A DNA stretch of 64,000 nt from Stappia sp. 28M-7 (GCF_014252955.1 NZ_JACMIA010000002.1:104821-168820), one strand, 5' to 3'. Positions 26,976 through 36,557 are shown, counted from the first letter of the stretch. Notes: generated from the letters alone by a model not told the origin. Numbers and translations are program-made.

Positions 26976-27902
26976 TCATGCGCTGCCCGTGCCGAAGCGA
27001 TAGACCGGGATGCCCATCTTGCGGGCCTTGTCGGCCAGATTGTCCTGGATGCCGGTTCCGGGGAAGATGATGACGCCGATCGGCATGGTGGCGAGCATCT
27101 GGTCGTTGCGCTTGAATGGCGCGGCCTTGGCGTGTTTCGCCCAGTCGGGCTTGAACGCAACCTGCGGAATCTTGCGATTGTTGGCCCAGGTGGCGGCGAT
27201 GCGTTCTGCGCCTTTCGGCGTTCCGCCGTGCAGGAGGACCATGTCCGGGTGCTTGGCATGGACCTGATCGAGCTTGTCCCAGATCAGCCGGTGGTCGGCC
27301 GTGTCCCCACCCGAGAAGGCGATCTTCGGCCCTGCGGGCACCAGCACCTCGTTGTCTGCCCTGCGCTTGGCGGCGAGGAAGTCGCGGCTGTCGATCATCG
27401 CCGCGGTCATCTGGCGGTGGTTGACCCGTGAGCCGGAGCGCGGCGACCAGGGCGTGCCGGTGGTGCGCAGGTAGATATCGGCGGCGGTATCGCGGAAGAG
27501 CTCCATGCTGTCGCGGCGCTCGATGAGGCTCTGGCCGATGCCGATCAGGGTCTCGAGCTGGACGGATTTGACCTCCGAGCCATCCTGTTCCCGTTGAAGG
27601 CGTCTCTGCGCCTGCTCGTTGTCGTCCAGTTTGCGCTCGATCCGCTCGACGGCGCGGTGGAAGGTATTGACCGTGGACCACATGATCTCGTCGAGGTCGA
27701 AATCGAGGCTGGTGTCAGCCATGCTGGAAATCAGGGCGTCGAAGATATCGGCGACAGCGGTCTGGATGACGTGATCCTCGGGGGTGATCCGGGGATCTTC
27801 CTCGTCCTCCGAGGGACGATAGCCATAGAGTTCGAGATCCTCGATGACGTGGCCCGTCGGGGAGGTGCTGTGATCGGGTTCGAGTTCGTCATGAGCGTGC
27901 AT
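26976..27902 (-). CDS. DUF2493 (SLOG-like) protein
   Basis: 308 aa. The C-terminal half has KIAFSGGDTADHRLIWDKLD, LLHGGTPKGAERIAATWA and GVIIFPGTGIQDNLADKARK, the Rossmann-like nucleotide-binding signature of DUF2493/YspA-type SLOG proteins. The N-terminal half (acidic, then a helical QAQRRLQREQDG region) is typical of the ICE version. Predicted to bind a nucleotide or NAD-derived ligand; the biological role on ICEs is unknown. Confidence 0.88.
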   Translation of the reverse strand: MHAHDELEPDHSTSPTGHVIEDLELYGYRPSEDEEDPRITPEDHVIQTAVADIFDALISSMADTSLDFDLDEIMWSTVNTFHRAVERIERKLDDNEQAQRRLQREQDGSEVKSVQLETLIGIGQSLIERRDSMELFRDTAADIYLRTTGTPWSPRSGSRVNHRQMTAAMIDSRDFLAAKRRADNEVLVPAGPKIAFSGGDTADHRLIWDKLDQVHAKHPDMVLLHGGTPKGAERIAATWANNRKIPQVAFKPDWAKHAKAAPFKRNDQMLATMPIGVIIFPGTGIQDNLADKARKMGIPVYRFGTGSA

Positions 27903-28204
27903 GGGATGCGTCCTTCGGCTGGACCGCGACCGTCGCGGCCTTCATGGCGACGACAAGCCCACGGGCGATCCGGTCCGGCAGCCCGAGCCCTGGCGAGGGC
28001 CTCGATGGCAAAGCCGGACTATTTTGCCTCGCGCTGCAAAGCCCCGAAGGGGCGGCGGAAAATAGTCCGGCGCCGCCATTGCCGGGCCGGACCGTTTGTG
28101 GGCCGCTCGCCCTCTCGAAGGCCGAGGCGCGGTCCCCTGACCGTGATGGTGCAGTCCCATATGCCATGACAAGCCGGACCCCGCCCGATCACACCCCTTC
28201 CCGG
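27903..28204 (-). promoter_or_regulatory. Structured leader of the DUF2493 gene
   Basis: 302 non-coding bases. A perfect 13-bp stem GCCGGACTATTTT (28013-28025) / AAAATAGTCCGGC (28059-28071) encloses a GCCCCGAAGGGGC stem-loop. Near the start codon, CCGCGAC-C-GTCGCGG forms another hairpin (27922-27936). An open frame across this stretch on the plus strand has no plausible start context. Confidence 0.55.
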
Positions 28205-29245
28205 CTATGCAGTGAGGACCATGAAGCGGCTGACGTCCTCGGGGGCGAGTTGTACCCGCACCTCCGCCCGAAGCGCAGTCAGCCCGCGCATGACGAGATC
28301 TTCGTTGATGTCCCCCAGCACGGGCGAGAGCGTGATCGCCTCGATCCCGGCCCCGCGTGCCCGGTCGACAAGGCTATCCCGCGCGCCGTCACCTGCCGGA
28401 TCGTTGTCGCGGACGATATATAGCCTGCGCAAATCGGTCGGAAATAGGATGGCGGCGAGATGCCCGGCCGAGAGTGCGGACACCATCGGCATCGGGGGCA
28501 TGGCCTGCCGCAGGGACAATATGGTCTCGATGCCCTCCCCCGCCGCCATGACATCCTGCGCCTCGCCAAAACGGACGGCATTGCCGAGCAGGTCGCCCAT
28601 CGCCTTGCGCGGCGGATCGATGGGCGCCTTGGCCGAGCCGTCACGGGCGAGCCAGGTCCGGTGCGCGCCGGTGACCTTGCCATTGAGGTCGGTGACCGCG
28701 GCGATCATCGCAGGCCAGGTCTCGGTCGGACCATCGCCCTCGGGCCGCCAGTAGCAGTTCGGATGGAACCGAAGATTTGCGACTCCGCGTAAATCCGTAA
28801 TGCCGCGCTTGCGCAAATACGCTTCTGCGACGCTGCCCGTGATCGGCCGGGTCATGCGCCAGAGCCTGCGCGCGGCCTCGGACGAACCCGATGGCGCCGT
28901 CGGCCTTCGCGGCCGGCCTGTATGCGGCCCCGGCTCCGGACGGGGCAGGCTGAGGAACCGTCGGGCCTCCTCGGCGACATCCGCGAAGTCGATCAGGCCG
29001 AGGGATTCCCGGATCACGTCGAGCAGGTCGCCATGCTCGCCGGTCGCCGGGTCGGTCCATTTCCCGGCGACACCCTTGGCGCTGTCATGCAAGCGTACGA
29101 ACATCGAGCGCCCGGCGGTGTTGCGGACGTCACCGACTTGCCAGTAATTGCCCTGCTTGCGCCCGTTCGAGAGATAGAAGCGGCAGACCGCCTCGGCCTG
29201 ACGGCCGAGACGCTGCGCGAGATCAGTGGCGTCGAGACGGGACAT
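28205..29245 (-). CDS. Toprim-domain (primase-like) protein
   Basis: 346 aa. An N-terminal zinc-less primase-like region (GNYWQVGDVRNTAGRSMFVR, KWTDPATGEHGDLLDVIRES) precedes a Toprim domain with AAGEGIETILSLRQ (catalytic Glu) and LYIVRDNDPAGDGA (DxD). Such proteins accompany the strawberry-notch helicase in ICEs and may prime complementary strand synthesis after transfer. Its first base coincides with the last base of the helicase gene. Confidence 0.88.
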   Translation of the reverse strand: MSRLDATDLAQRLGRQAEAVCRFYLSNGRKQGNYWQVGDVRNTAGRSMFVRLHDSAKGVAGKWTDPATGEHGDLLDVIRESLGLIDFADVAEEARRFLSLPRPEPGPHTGRPRRPTAPSGSSEAARRLWRMTRPITGSVAEAYLRKRGITDLRGVANLRFHPNCYWRPEGDGPTETWPAMIAAVTDLNGKVTGAHRTWLARDGSAKAPIDPPRKAMGDLLGNAVRFGEAQDVMAAGEGIETILSLRQAMPPMPMVSALSAGHLAAILFPTDLRRLYIVRDNDPAGDGARDSLVDRARGAGIEAITLSPVLGDINEDLVMRGLTALRAEVRVQLAPEDVSRFMVLTA

Positions 29246-32200
29246 TACGCGGCCTCCCGCTCACCGATGCGCTCGACCGGGAAGCGGTCGAGGAGCCTGG
29301 CCGCAATCTCCGGCCCGGATGCGCCCACCGGCACGAAGAAGCGCAGCTTCCACGAGATGATCTCGCTGAAGAGGCCATAGGCGCGCAGGCGCTCCCGCAT
29401 CGACTCGGTGAAGCCCGAAAGCTCGATGCGGTTCGCACCCATCACGCGGGCGCGGCGCAGCTGCAATCCTTCGGCGAGATCGAAGACCGTGCGGCCTTCC
29501 AGCAGTGCGGCATAAACCGCATCGGGCGTCAGACCAGCGGGGACACCGCTGGTCGAGGCGCTGGCGGCCCATGCGGGAGAGACGCGGCGGCCGATGATCC
29601 GTTCGCCCTCATCGGTCTGAAGGCGATAGACGCGGGAAGACTCCTGCGGCAGGCGCTTCCAGATCGGCAGCAGCAGACCTGTCACCATATGCAGCGTGCT
29701 GTCGGTAAACTCCGGCACCTCGGCGAGTTCGGCCCTCCAGGCCGCGCCGAATGTCTCCCGGTCGACCTCGACCCAATGGGTCTCGCCCATCATGCGTAGG
29801 GGGACGTTGTGCGCCTCCATCGGCCGGATCAGCCGGACGCGCCGTTCGATCTCGCCATCGTCCAGCATGACGCTGGTGGTGGGGATCTGGACAGCGGCAC
29901 GGCCGGAACGCTCATTGACCAGCAGCTTCGCGCGGGGATCGTCAAGTTCGGCCGTCGCTGCATCCAGCGTGACCGGCCGGTTACGCTTGCGCTCGGCAAT
30001 GGTCAGGAGCCGGGTCTCGGCGCCGGTCGCCGGATGGGTGTAGATTACCTGCCGGTCGGTGACGGTGAAGCTCTCGGCGCGCAGGGTTTCCAGCCCCATA
30101 TCATAGGCGCCCGAGGCGATGGCCCCGTCGATCCTGGCCTCAAGCAACTGCTCGAAGGCCGAGAACAGGATGCCCTGGAGTTCGATTGTCAGTGCCAGCA
30201 GACGGTTGAGGAAGGTGGTGATCGGTGGCAGGTCATCCTTGAGACCATTGCTGTCCATCAGCTTGAGACCGGTGGCAGATTCAAACCGCTCCAGCGGGCA
30301 ACCCTCCACCTTGCCGCGCACGACCAGCAGATAGAGCTGGCGCAAGGCGTCGCGGGCATAGCTGGATTCCAGATTGTCCTCGGGCCGGAACAGGCCTTGC
30401 CCGCCGGTCTGGCGCTGGCCGCGCGTGATGGCGCCCAGCGTATCGAGACGTCGAGCAATGGTGCTGAGGAAACGCTTCTCGGCCTTCACATCCGTTGCGA
30501 TGGGCCGGAAGAGCGGCGGCTGCGCCTGATTGGTGCGGTTGGTGCGACCCAGCCCCTGAATGGCGGCATCGGCCTTCCAGCCGGGTTCCAGCAGATAGTG
30601 AACGCGCAGGCGCTGGTTCCTGGCCGAGAGTTCAGCGTGATAGCTGCGCCCGGTTCCACCCGCGTCCGAGAAGACCAGGATGCGCTTCTGGTCATCCATG
30701 AAGGCCGCGGTCTCGGCAAGATTGGCGGAGGGCGCCCGGCTTTCGACAGCGAGGCGTGCTGCCGAACCTTCGCCTCGGCGCACGATACGCCGCGAGCGTC
30801 CCGTCACCTCGGCGACCATGTCGGTCCCGAAATGGTGCACGATCTGGTCGAGCGCGCCGGGAACGGGTGGCAGGCTGGCGAGCTGCTCGATCATCTCGTC
30901 GCGCCGGGCCACGGCCTCGCGGCTTTCGACCGGCTGGCCGTCGCGGAAAACCGGGCGCGACGACAGATTGCCCTCGCCATCGGTGAAGGGTTCGTAGAGC
31001 TGCACCGGGAAGGAATGGGCGAGATAATCGAGGACATATTCCCGCGGCGTGATGTCCACGCGGACGTCATTCCATTCCTCGGTCGGCAGTTCGGACAATC
31101 TCCGCTCCATGAGCGCCTCACCGGTCGAGACGATCTGGATGACGGCGGCATGACCCGCCTCCAGATCCTCCGTGATCTGCCGGATCAGGGTCGGCGTCTT
31201 CATGCTGGTCAGCAGATGGCCGAAGAAGCGCTGCTTCGCGCTCTCGAAGGCGGAGCGTGCGGCGGACTTGGCCTGCCGGTTCAGTGTGCCCTCGCTGCCG
31301 GTGATATTGGCCGCCTCCATCGCGGCATCGAGATGGTTGTGAATGACGGCGAAGGCTCCGGCATAGGCATCGTAGATGCGGCGTTGCTCGCCGCTGAGCC
31401 GGTGCTCGACCAGTTCGTATTCGACGCCATCATAGGAGAGCGACCGTGCGGTATAGAGGCCGAGCGCCCGCAGGTCGCGGGCGAGCACCTCCATGGCCGC
31501 CACGCCCCCGGCCTCGATCGCCTCGACGAATTCGGCCCTTGTGCCGAACGGGAAGTCGTCGCCGCCCCAGAGGCCGAGCCGCTGTGCATAGGCGAGATTG
31601 TGAACCGTGGTGGCTCCGGTCGCCGAGACATAGACCACACGGGCGTCCGGCAGGGCGTGCTGGAGCCGCAGGCCCGCGCGTCCCTGCTGGCTGGCGGCGA
31701 TATCGCCGCGTTCTCCCTTGCCGCCGCCGGCATTCTGCATAGCATGGCTTTCGTCGAAGATGATGACTCCATCGAAATCGGAGCCCAACCAATCCACGAT
31801 CTGCCGCACCCGCGAAACCTTCTCGCCGCGGTCGTCGGACCGTAGCGTAGCGTAGGTGGTAAATAGGACGCCTTCGGTGAGTGTGATCTGCTTGCCCTGG
31901 GCGAATCGCGAGAGCGGCGTGATCAGGAGCCGCTCCATGCCGAGCGCAGACCAGTCGCGTTGTGCGTCCTCGATCAGCTTGTCGGATTTGGAAACCCAGA
32001 CGGCCTTGCGGCGACCGCGCAGCCAGTTGTCGAGGATGATACCGGCAGACTGACGCCCCTTGCCCGCGCCGGTGCCATCGCCGAGCATGAAACCCCGACG
32101 GAAGCGCACCGCGCCTGCCGCATCCTCGGGCGCCGCGCTGACATTGTCGTAGGTCGCGTCGACGGTCCAGGCTCCCGCCAGATAGTCGGCATGGGCCTCG

Positions 32201-33567
32201 CCCGCATAGATCACCGTCTCGAGCTGCGCATCCGACAGGCGCTCATGGATGTCGGCGGGCAACATTGGTCGATAGGACGGGCGGGGCGGCGCAACCGAGG
32301 CCATGGCGGCGGATTGCACCAGCTTGGTCGGATGCGGCTGCGCACGGGGCATCCGCAGGGATTGCAGTGCATATTCCTCGTAGATGGCGTCCGACAGCCG
32401 CGCCCCATCAGGCGGCGTCCAGTCGAGCGTCTCGTAGGTCAGCTCCACGCCGTCAGGATCGCTGGCCGGAGCTGCAACAGTCCGCATCGCAGCCGGGCGG
32501 GCGAGATAACCACGCACGGTCTTTGGCGCGGCAGCCGGTGCGGAAACGGCACCCTTCGGCAATGCGACCGGCAGGCGCGGCGGCACCTGCGTCTCGACCC
32601 AGTGCAGCAGCGTCGCGACGTCCGGGGCCATGCCCGGCGAGGCGGGGAAGAGCGACGCATCCTCGGCGGGCAGCTTGTCGATGACGGTCAGCCGCGTGTC
32701 GATGCTGGTGCCGTGCGGGGCATAGACCGCGCCGTCGACTGTCGCGGTGAACATCACCCGCCCACGTTCCTGCAACCGAGCAAACGCGTCGCGCCAGGCA
32801 GGCAGGTCAGGGCCGAAGTTCGCACCCGTGATCGCGACCAACCGGCCGCCGGGGGCAAGCCGGTTGAGCGCCGAGGCGACGTGCCGATAATCCGCATCGG
32901 CCATGCGCCCGGTGACATTGGCCATGACCGAGAACGGTGGATTCATCAGCACCACGGACGGGACGGCGTCAGGCACGAGATGATCGTCGATCTGGGCGGC
33001 ATCGAACCGGGTGACGGGATTGGCCGGAAAGAGGGAGGACAGCAAATTGGCGCGGGTCTCGGCCAGTTCATTCAGGATCAGCGATCCGCCAGCAATCTGG
33101 GCCAGGATCGCCATCAGCCCGGTGCCCGCCGAAGGCTCCAGCACCACGTCATCCGGCGTGATCGCGGCCGCGCTCAGCGCCGCGAAGCCCAGCGGTACCG
33201 GCGTGCTGAATTGCTGGAAGCTCTGGCTTTCTTCCGAGCGCCGCGTATGCGTCGGCAGCAACCCCGCGATCCTCGTGAGCGCGTCGAGCCGTGCAGCCGG
33301 AGCCGCGGCTTTACGGAAAACCGCCTTTCCGTATTTGCGCAGGAACAGGACGGTCGCGACTTCGCAGGCGTCATAAGCCGCCTTCCAGCCCCAGGCGCCG
33401 GTGGCGTCGGAGCCTCGACAAGCGGTTTCCATGGCGGCGCGCAGGACTGCTGCGTCAATGCGCTCGCCGCGTTCCAGATGGGGAAGAAGGAGAGTGGCCG
33501 CGGCAAGGATCGCCGGCGCAGGGGCAAGCGGCGCGACCGGACCGGCCGCGGGAGAAGCCATGTTCAT
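29245..33567 (-). CDS. Methyltransferase-strawberry notch helicase fusion
   Basis: 1440 aa. Near residues 140-260 is an N6-adenine methyltransferase fold (EPSAGTGLMAILAQ and NPPFSVMAN). It is followed by an SF2 helicase of the strawberry-notch type: Walker A-like LGDGTGAGKGRQSAG, DExH box IIFDESHAMQNAG, and the C-terminal motif QGLGRTNRTNQAQPP. Such proteins are signatures of alphaproteobacterial ICEs and may protect incoming DNA or antagonise restriction; this role is inferred. MNMAS is used as the start. Confidence 0.92.
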   Translation of the reverse strand: MNMASPAAGPVAPLAPAPAILAAATLLLPHLERGERIDAAVLRAAMETACRGSDATGAWGWKAAYDACEVATVLFLRKYGKAVFRKAAAPAARLDALTRIAGLLPTHTRRSEESQSFQQFSTPVPLGFAALSAAAITPDDVVLEPSAGTGLMAILAQIAGGSLILNELAETRANLLSSLFPANPVTRFDAAQIDDHLVPDAVPSVVLMNPPFSVMANVTGRMADADYRHVASALNRLAPGGRLVAITGANFGPDLPAWRDAFARLQERGRVMFTATVDGAVYAPHGTSIDTRLTVIDKLPAEDASLFPASPGMAPDVATLLHWVETQVPPRLPVALPKGAVSAPAAAPKTVRGYLARPAAMRTVAAPASDPDGVELTYETLDWTPPDGARLSDAIYEEYALQSLRMPRAQPHPTKLVQSAAMASVAPPRPSYRPMLPADIHERLSDAQLETVIYAGEAHADYLAGAWTVDATYDNVSAAPEDAAGAVRFRRGFMLGDGTGAGKGRQSAGIILDNWLRGRRKAVWVSKSDKLIEDAQRDWSALGMERLLITPLSRFAQGKQITLTEGVLFTTYATLRSDDRGEKVSRVRQIVDWLGSDFDGVIIFDESHAMQNAGGGKGERGDIAASQQGRAGLRLQHALPDARVVYVSATGATTVHNLAYAQRLGLWGGDDFPFGTRAEFVEAIEAGGVAAMEVLARDLRALGLYTARSLSYDGVEYELVEHRLSGEQRRIYDAYAGAFAVIHNHLDAAMEAANITGSEGTLNRQAKSAARSAFESAKQRFFGHLLTSMKTPTLIRQITEDLEAGHAAVIQIVSTGEALMERRLSELPTEEWNDVRVDITPREYVLDYLAHSFPVQLYEPFTDGEGNLSSRPVFRDGQPVESREAVARRDEMIEQLASLPPVPGALDQIVHHFGTDMVAEVTGRSRRIVRRGEGSAARLAVESRAPSANLAETAAFMDDQKRILVFSDAGGTGRSYHAELSARNQRLRVHYLLEPGWKADAAIQGLGRTNRTNQAQPPLFRPIATDVKAEKRFLSTIARRLDTLGAITRGQRQTGGQGLFRPEDNLESSYARDALRQLYLLVVRGKVEGCPLERFESATGLKLMDSNGLKDDLPPITTFLNRLLALTIELQGILFSAFEQLLEARIDGAIASGAYDMGLETLRAESFTVTDRQVIYTHPATGAETRLLTIAERKRNRPVTLDAATAELDDPRAKLLVNERSGRAAVQIPTTSVMLDDGEIERRVRLIRPMEAHNVPLRMMGETHWVEVDRETFGAAWRAELAEVPEFTDSTLHMVTGLLLPIWKRLPQESSRVYRLQTDEGERIIGRRVSPAWAASASTSGVPAGLTPDAVYAALLEGRTVFDLAEGLQLRRARVMGANRIELSGFTESMRERLRAYGLFSEIISWKLRFFVPVGASGPEIAARLLDRFPVERIGEREAA

Positions 33568-33678
33568 GGGAGGAAACCTCGGGAGAGCGGGAACGGGAAA
33601 GCCCGGTCAGCGCTCTCTCTCGACCGCCCGGACTCGCCCCGTCGCGGCGTTCCTCGGACTCTGAATATCGCCGCACGA

Positions 33679-33713
33679 GAAAAGCGCCCCGACCAGGCGG
33701 TGGGGCGCTTTTC
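33679..33713. terminator. Bidirectional terminator hairpin
   Basis: GAAAAGCGCCCC (33679-33690) and GGGGCGCTTTTC (33702-33713) form a perfect 12-bp stem with T-rich 3' arms on both strands, directly after the stop of the 33.7-kb gene. Confidence 0.85.
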
Positions 33714-33715
33714 GA

Positions 33716-34360
33716 TCAACCGAAGCGGCGACCGGCCTCGGTGAATGTGTATTCGTTCGAGATGATGGTTTCATCGACAACCTCGTTGGACGAGAGATAG
33801 TCGTATTCGCGCTCAAGCTGGCGATAGAGCCAGCGGGCGAGATCGCGCAGCGCCTCGATCACGACCTCTTCGGCATCGGCGGTCATGTCCTGCCAGGCCG
33901 GGCTGTCACGCACGACCGAGATCGCCATGCAGTATTCGTGACAATAGTGCCCGCGATGACTGGCCTCGGCGCGCAGCTGGTAGAAGTTGCGCCGCTGGAT
34001 CGCCTGAAGCATGTCGGCGATCCGGTGCAAGGCATCGTCCTGCGGGGCATAGTCCCGGATGCGTTTCGCCGCACCCTTCGCATAGGACCAGAGGCCTTCA
34101 TAGCAGGCCCCGTCCCCTTGCGACCAGAAGCCCCGGAACCAGATGCAGGGTTCCTGCCGCGTGCCTCCGCCATAGAGACGAACAGGCCGGGTCTTGAGGG
34201 AAATGCCGAGGATTTCCGCGATCCGCTGGAAATCCTCATAGACGGCGTCGTACCAGTCGTAGTCAAAGCCGCCCTCGCGATACCAGGCGCGGGCCTTCTC
34301 CTTCGCCGCATCGGAAAGTTCGTCGAGACGGTAGACGGTGGTTTCGATGATCTCAGGCAT
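33716..34360 (-). CDS. Conserved ICE protein (often annotated antitoxin of TA stability system)
   Basis: 214 aa. Begins MPEIIETTVYRLDELSDAAK, with KARAWYREGGFDYDWYDAVY and FRGFWSQGDGACYEG. This family is common on phages and conjugative elements; the antitoxin name has no mechanistic support that I can see. Its start overlaps the upstream gene by 8 bases, and the stop is followed by a strong terminator. Confidence 0.7.
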   Translation of the reverse strand: MPEIIETTVYRLDELSDAAKEKARAWYREGGFDYDWYDAVYEDFQRIAEILGISLKTRPVRLYGGGTRQEPCIWFRGFWSQGDGACYEGLWSYAKGAAKRIRDYAPQDDALHRIADMLQAIQRRNFYQLRAEASHRGHYCHEYCMAISVVRDSPAWQDMTADAEEVVIEALRDLARWLYRQLEREYDYLSSNEVVDETIISNEYTFTEAGRRFG

Positions 34361-34769
34361 GAGCGTCGCCTCCGTCCAGCACGGTGGAGAGCCAGCCATC
34401 GGTATAGATCCAGTCCACCGTCTCGCCGGTGGCGAGATCGAGCACATGCGCCCCGCCTCCAAAGCCATCGACCCGCGGCTTCGAGCAGGTGTTGGCGAAT
34501 TGCATGCCCCATCGCCCGGTCAGGCCGAACTCGGCGGCGCAGCGCATGACGAAGCGGATCACATGCTCGGGATCGCCGGTCCCGTCATCGCGCATCCACA
34601 AATGCGTGCCGCCATGCTCGGGCTGGATCGACAGCATGAACCCATCCGAGGGCGGGTCCTCGGTGGCGTTCTCGTCAGACAGCGAATTGTAGAGTTCGAG
34701 CGCGCGGGCGGCGTTCTCGGGGGTGCCCACATCGAGCAGACAGGAGAAATGGGTGAAATAGTCAGCCAT
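34353..34769 (-). CDS. Conserved hypothetical ICE protein
   Basis: 138 aa. MADYFTHFSCLLDVGTPENA, then WMRDDGTGDPEHVIRFVMRC and VDGFGGGAHVLDLATGETVD. Homologues are frequent in ICE and phage accessory regions; function unknown. GGAGG precedes the start. Overlap with the following gene suggests coexpression. Confidence 0.72.
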   Translation of the reverse strand: MADYFTHFSCLLDVGTPENAARALELYNSLSDENATEDPPSDGFMLSIQPEHGGTHLWMRDDGTGDPEHVIRFVMRCAAEFGLTGRWGMQFANTCSKPRVDGFGGGAHVLDLATGETVDWIYTDGWLSTVLDGGDAHA

Positions 34770-34790
34770 GGCGGCCTCCGGACATGACAA

Positions 34791-34811
34791 GGCCCGGCGC
34801 GAGACCGGGCC
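34791..34811. terminator. Intergenic hairpin
   Basis: GGCCCGG (34791-34797) pairs with CCGGGCC (34805-34811) between two minus-strand genes. No T run, so it may act as an mRNA stabiliser rather than a terminator. Confidence 0.45.
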
Positions 34812-34835
34812 GAATGGACAGGAAGGGATGGAAGA

Positions 34836-35393
34836 TCAGGCGGCCCGCGGGAGGCTGAGCAGCTCGGCGGCGGTCTCGCGCCAGAACGCATCGACCAACC
34901 GCGCCTCAAGCAGGCTGGCGCGGTGGCGCAGGTCGCGCGCCGATCCGTGTTCCCCACGCCCTGACGCGGCGAAAGCCATGCCGCGCAGACGGCTGGCCTC
35001 GGTAACGACACGGCGCGCCTCGGCGTCGGACGCGACCGGCTGCCGCCAGAGGATGATCCCGGCACGGACTTCCCCTGCGAGCACCAGGCCGTATTCGCTG
35101 TCCTGAATGACCGCGATGCGCGGCCGGAAGCGCAGCGTGTCGTCGCGACCGGCGTGGATGTCGCCGCGCGACACGCGCAGAATGGCGAGGTCCATGGCCT
35201 CTTCGGGGGATTGACGCGTACCGAGCGGCACGGTGCGATCGAATGCGTGGACGTCGTCGCCATCATCGTAACTGGCGGCGCCGACGCAGGTGACGCGCAG
35301 CGGCAGCTTTCGCGCATGGCAAAGCGCCGGAAGCACATCAGCGGCGAGAATCTGGCCGATCGAGCGGAAGGTATCGTGGCGGGGAAGGGTCAT
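34836..35393 (-). CDS. Hypothetical ICE protein behind a shared hairpin leader
   Basis: 185 aa, MTLPRHDTFRSIGQILAADV ... DFWRE-like C-terminus with helices rich in Arg and Ala. I recognise no domain. Strong support for being real comes from its leader (35394-35545), which is closely matched to that of ardC, and from its codon structure. It is probably an early-expressed accessory gene. Confidence 0.7.
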   Translation of the reverse strand: MTLPRHDTFRSIGQILAADVLPALCHARKLPLRVTCVGAASYDDGDDVHAFDRTVPLGTRQSPEEAMDLAILRVSRGDIHAGRDDTLRFRPRIAVIQDSEYGLVLAGEVRAGIILWRQPVASDAEARRVVTEASRLRGMAFAASGRGEHGSARDLRHRASLLEARLVDAFWRETAAELLSLPRAA

Positions 35394-35545
35394 CGGTGTT
35401 GCTCCGCGACGGGCGGCGGAGGCCTCTCCTCCACCTTCCAACCCGTCACGGCCAAACCGGCCCGCACTCTCCCTCTCGTCGCCGAGGGCCTCGGCCCTGG
35501 CGCCACCTCCGGCGATGGGTGATCATCGCCAGGGGGAAGGCCCGG
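35394..35545 (-). promoter_or_regulatory. Shared hairpin leader, copy 1 (35.4-kb gene)
   Basis: Plus-strand arms CCGCGACGGG (35404-35413) and CCCGTCACGG (35442-35451) start 38 bases apart, with inner GGAGG/CCTCC (35418-35422/35428-35432). The words GCACTCTCCCTCTC and CCAGGGGGAAGGCC follow further out. The ardC leader has the same words at the same arm spacing. In the transcript the inner arm abuts the ribosome site. Confidence 0.7.
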
Positions 35546-35593
35546 GACGCGCTTCCGCGTCCCGCGTGGTCGCGGATGAGGCGCTTTCGCGCC

Positions 35594-35758
35594 TCAGGCC
35601 CATGGATCGAGCTCCAGCTTCACCATGTCCTCATCGCCATCGAACTCGTTGGCGGGCACGGCGCCGTGGGTGCCGTCGCCCGCTTCGAACACGACGATCG
35701 AGACCATCAGCGTGGCGGCGAGGCTGGCGGCGAAGGCGGTGGCATCTGCATAGGACAT
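35594..35758 (-). CDS. Short conserved acidic protein
   Basis: 54 aa, MSYADATAFAASLAATLMVS ... NEFDGDEDMVKLELDPWA. An AGGAG lies about 10 bases before the ATG. Function unknown; the hydrophobic N-terminus and acidic C-terminus suggest either a small membrane protein or a peptide-like modulator. Confidence 0.55.
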   Translation of the reverse strand: MSYADATAFAASLAATLMVSIVVFEAGDGTHGAVPANEFDGDEDMVKLELDPWA

Positions 35759-36190
35759 GGGTTCCGGCTCCTGTCTTGGAGGCGGGGGACCATCCCCCGC
35801 GCGACAGGCGCCCGAAGTGTCTGACCGGATCTGCACTCACCCTCGCGCGTTCGGGTTCCCCCGAATCCGCGAGGGCGGCACGCGCAGCGTCAAGCCGACC
35901 CCTTGGGGTTGAATGCAAAGAAGCGGATCAGACCAAGGTTTGCGTATGGAAGCGGGGGTGGTGCCTTGCATCTGACCGGCTGCCGGAGACCCTTCGCAGA
36001 TGCCTCGCCCAGCCAGCCCTGCCGCCATGCTGTCCGAGAATCCGTGTTCGTTCAGATCGGGACGGCACCCATTGCCCCATGACATTGGTGGCAGAAAGCC
36101 AGGGAATTGGTGAGGCTGGAGGCCCGGTCCATCACTGCCGGCAAAGCGATAACCGACGGCGCCGCAGGGAGGCGGAACCGGCCTTGCCGC
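35759..36190 (-). other. Non-coding stretch with a strong hairpin
   Basis: No convincing gene. A nested palindrome CCCTCGCG (35840-35847) ... TTCGGG/CCCGAA ... CGCGAGGG (35868-35875) lies 80 bases upstream of the 54-aa gene and probably belongs to its leader. The rest, up to 36190, shows nothing recognisable; short frames there lack ribosome sites. Confidence 0.5.
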
Positions 36191-36496
36191 TCAGTCCCAG
36201 AGCCCATCGGCGATTTCGCGCGCGATCATGGCGCGGGCCTTCATCATCACCTCGTCGCCCGACGTGTCGACATGACCGAAAAACCGCGCCCTGGCGCCAT
36301 GCGCTGTCCAGTCGGCGTAGCGGCAATATTCGCGGGCATCGAGGCGGAACGCCCGCATGTCCTCGGCCCAATGGGGCTTGGGCTCCACCACCACGGTGAC
36401 GCCGTCGCGCGTCTCCTCCCAGGGCAGCGAGCGCTCAGCTGGGGGATGGTCGCGGTCCTCGTGGAAGATCTCGTCGATATCGATCAAACCGGTCAT
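36191..36496 (-). CDS. Hypothetical ICE protein
   Basis: 101 aa, MTGLIDIDEIFHEDRDHPPA, VVVEPKPHWAEDMRAFRLDA and EVMMKARAMIAREIADGLWD. No known domain recognised. It is in the run of small minus-strand genes seen in related elements. It is followed by the short non-coding stretch and preceded by a GC-rich hairpin. Confidence 0.6.
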   Translation of the reverse strand: MTGLIDIDEIFHEDRDHPPAERSLPWEETRDGVTVVVEPKPHWAEDMRAFRLDAREYCRYADWTAHGARARFFGHVDTSGDEVMMKARAMIAREIADGLWD

Positions 36497-36514
36497 TGGG
36501 CTCTCCAATGCAAA

Positions 36515-36535
36515 GCCCGGTCACAAGGACCGGGC
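36515..36535. terminator. Intergenic hairpin
   Basis: GCCCGGTC (36515-36522) pairs with GACCGGGC (36528-36535). It lies between two minus-strand genes. Confidence 0.45.
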
Positions 36536-36557
36536 GGATCGTGGGGGATGGTCGTGG

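Noticed and set aside
27944..28423. Plus-strand 159-codon frame in the DUF2493 leader
   Set aside because: It overlaps the Toprim gene antisense and a hairpin-rich leader, and lacks start context.
33568..33660. Fifth copy of the shared hairpin leader, upstream of the helicase gene
   Set aside because: One arm (CCCGTCGCGG, 33638-33647) is present, but the partner is poorly matched and the spacing is about 50 bases; not counted.
31960..33744. 594-codon plus-strand open frame opposite the methylase/helicase gene
   Set aside because: Shadow of a gene with clear motifs; no ribosome site and no recognisable protein.
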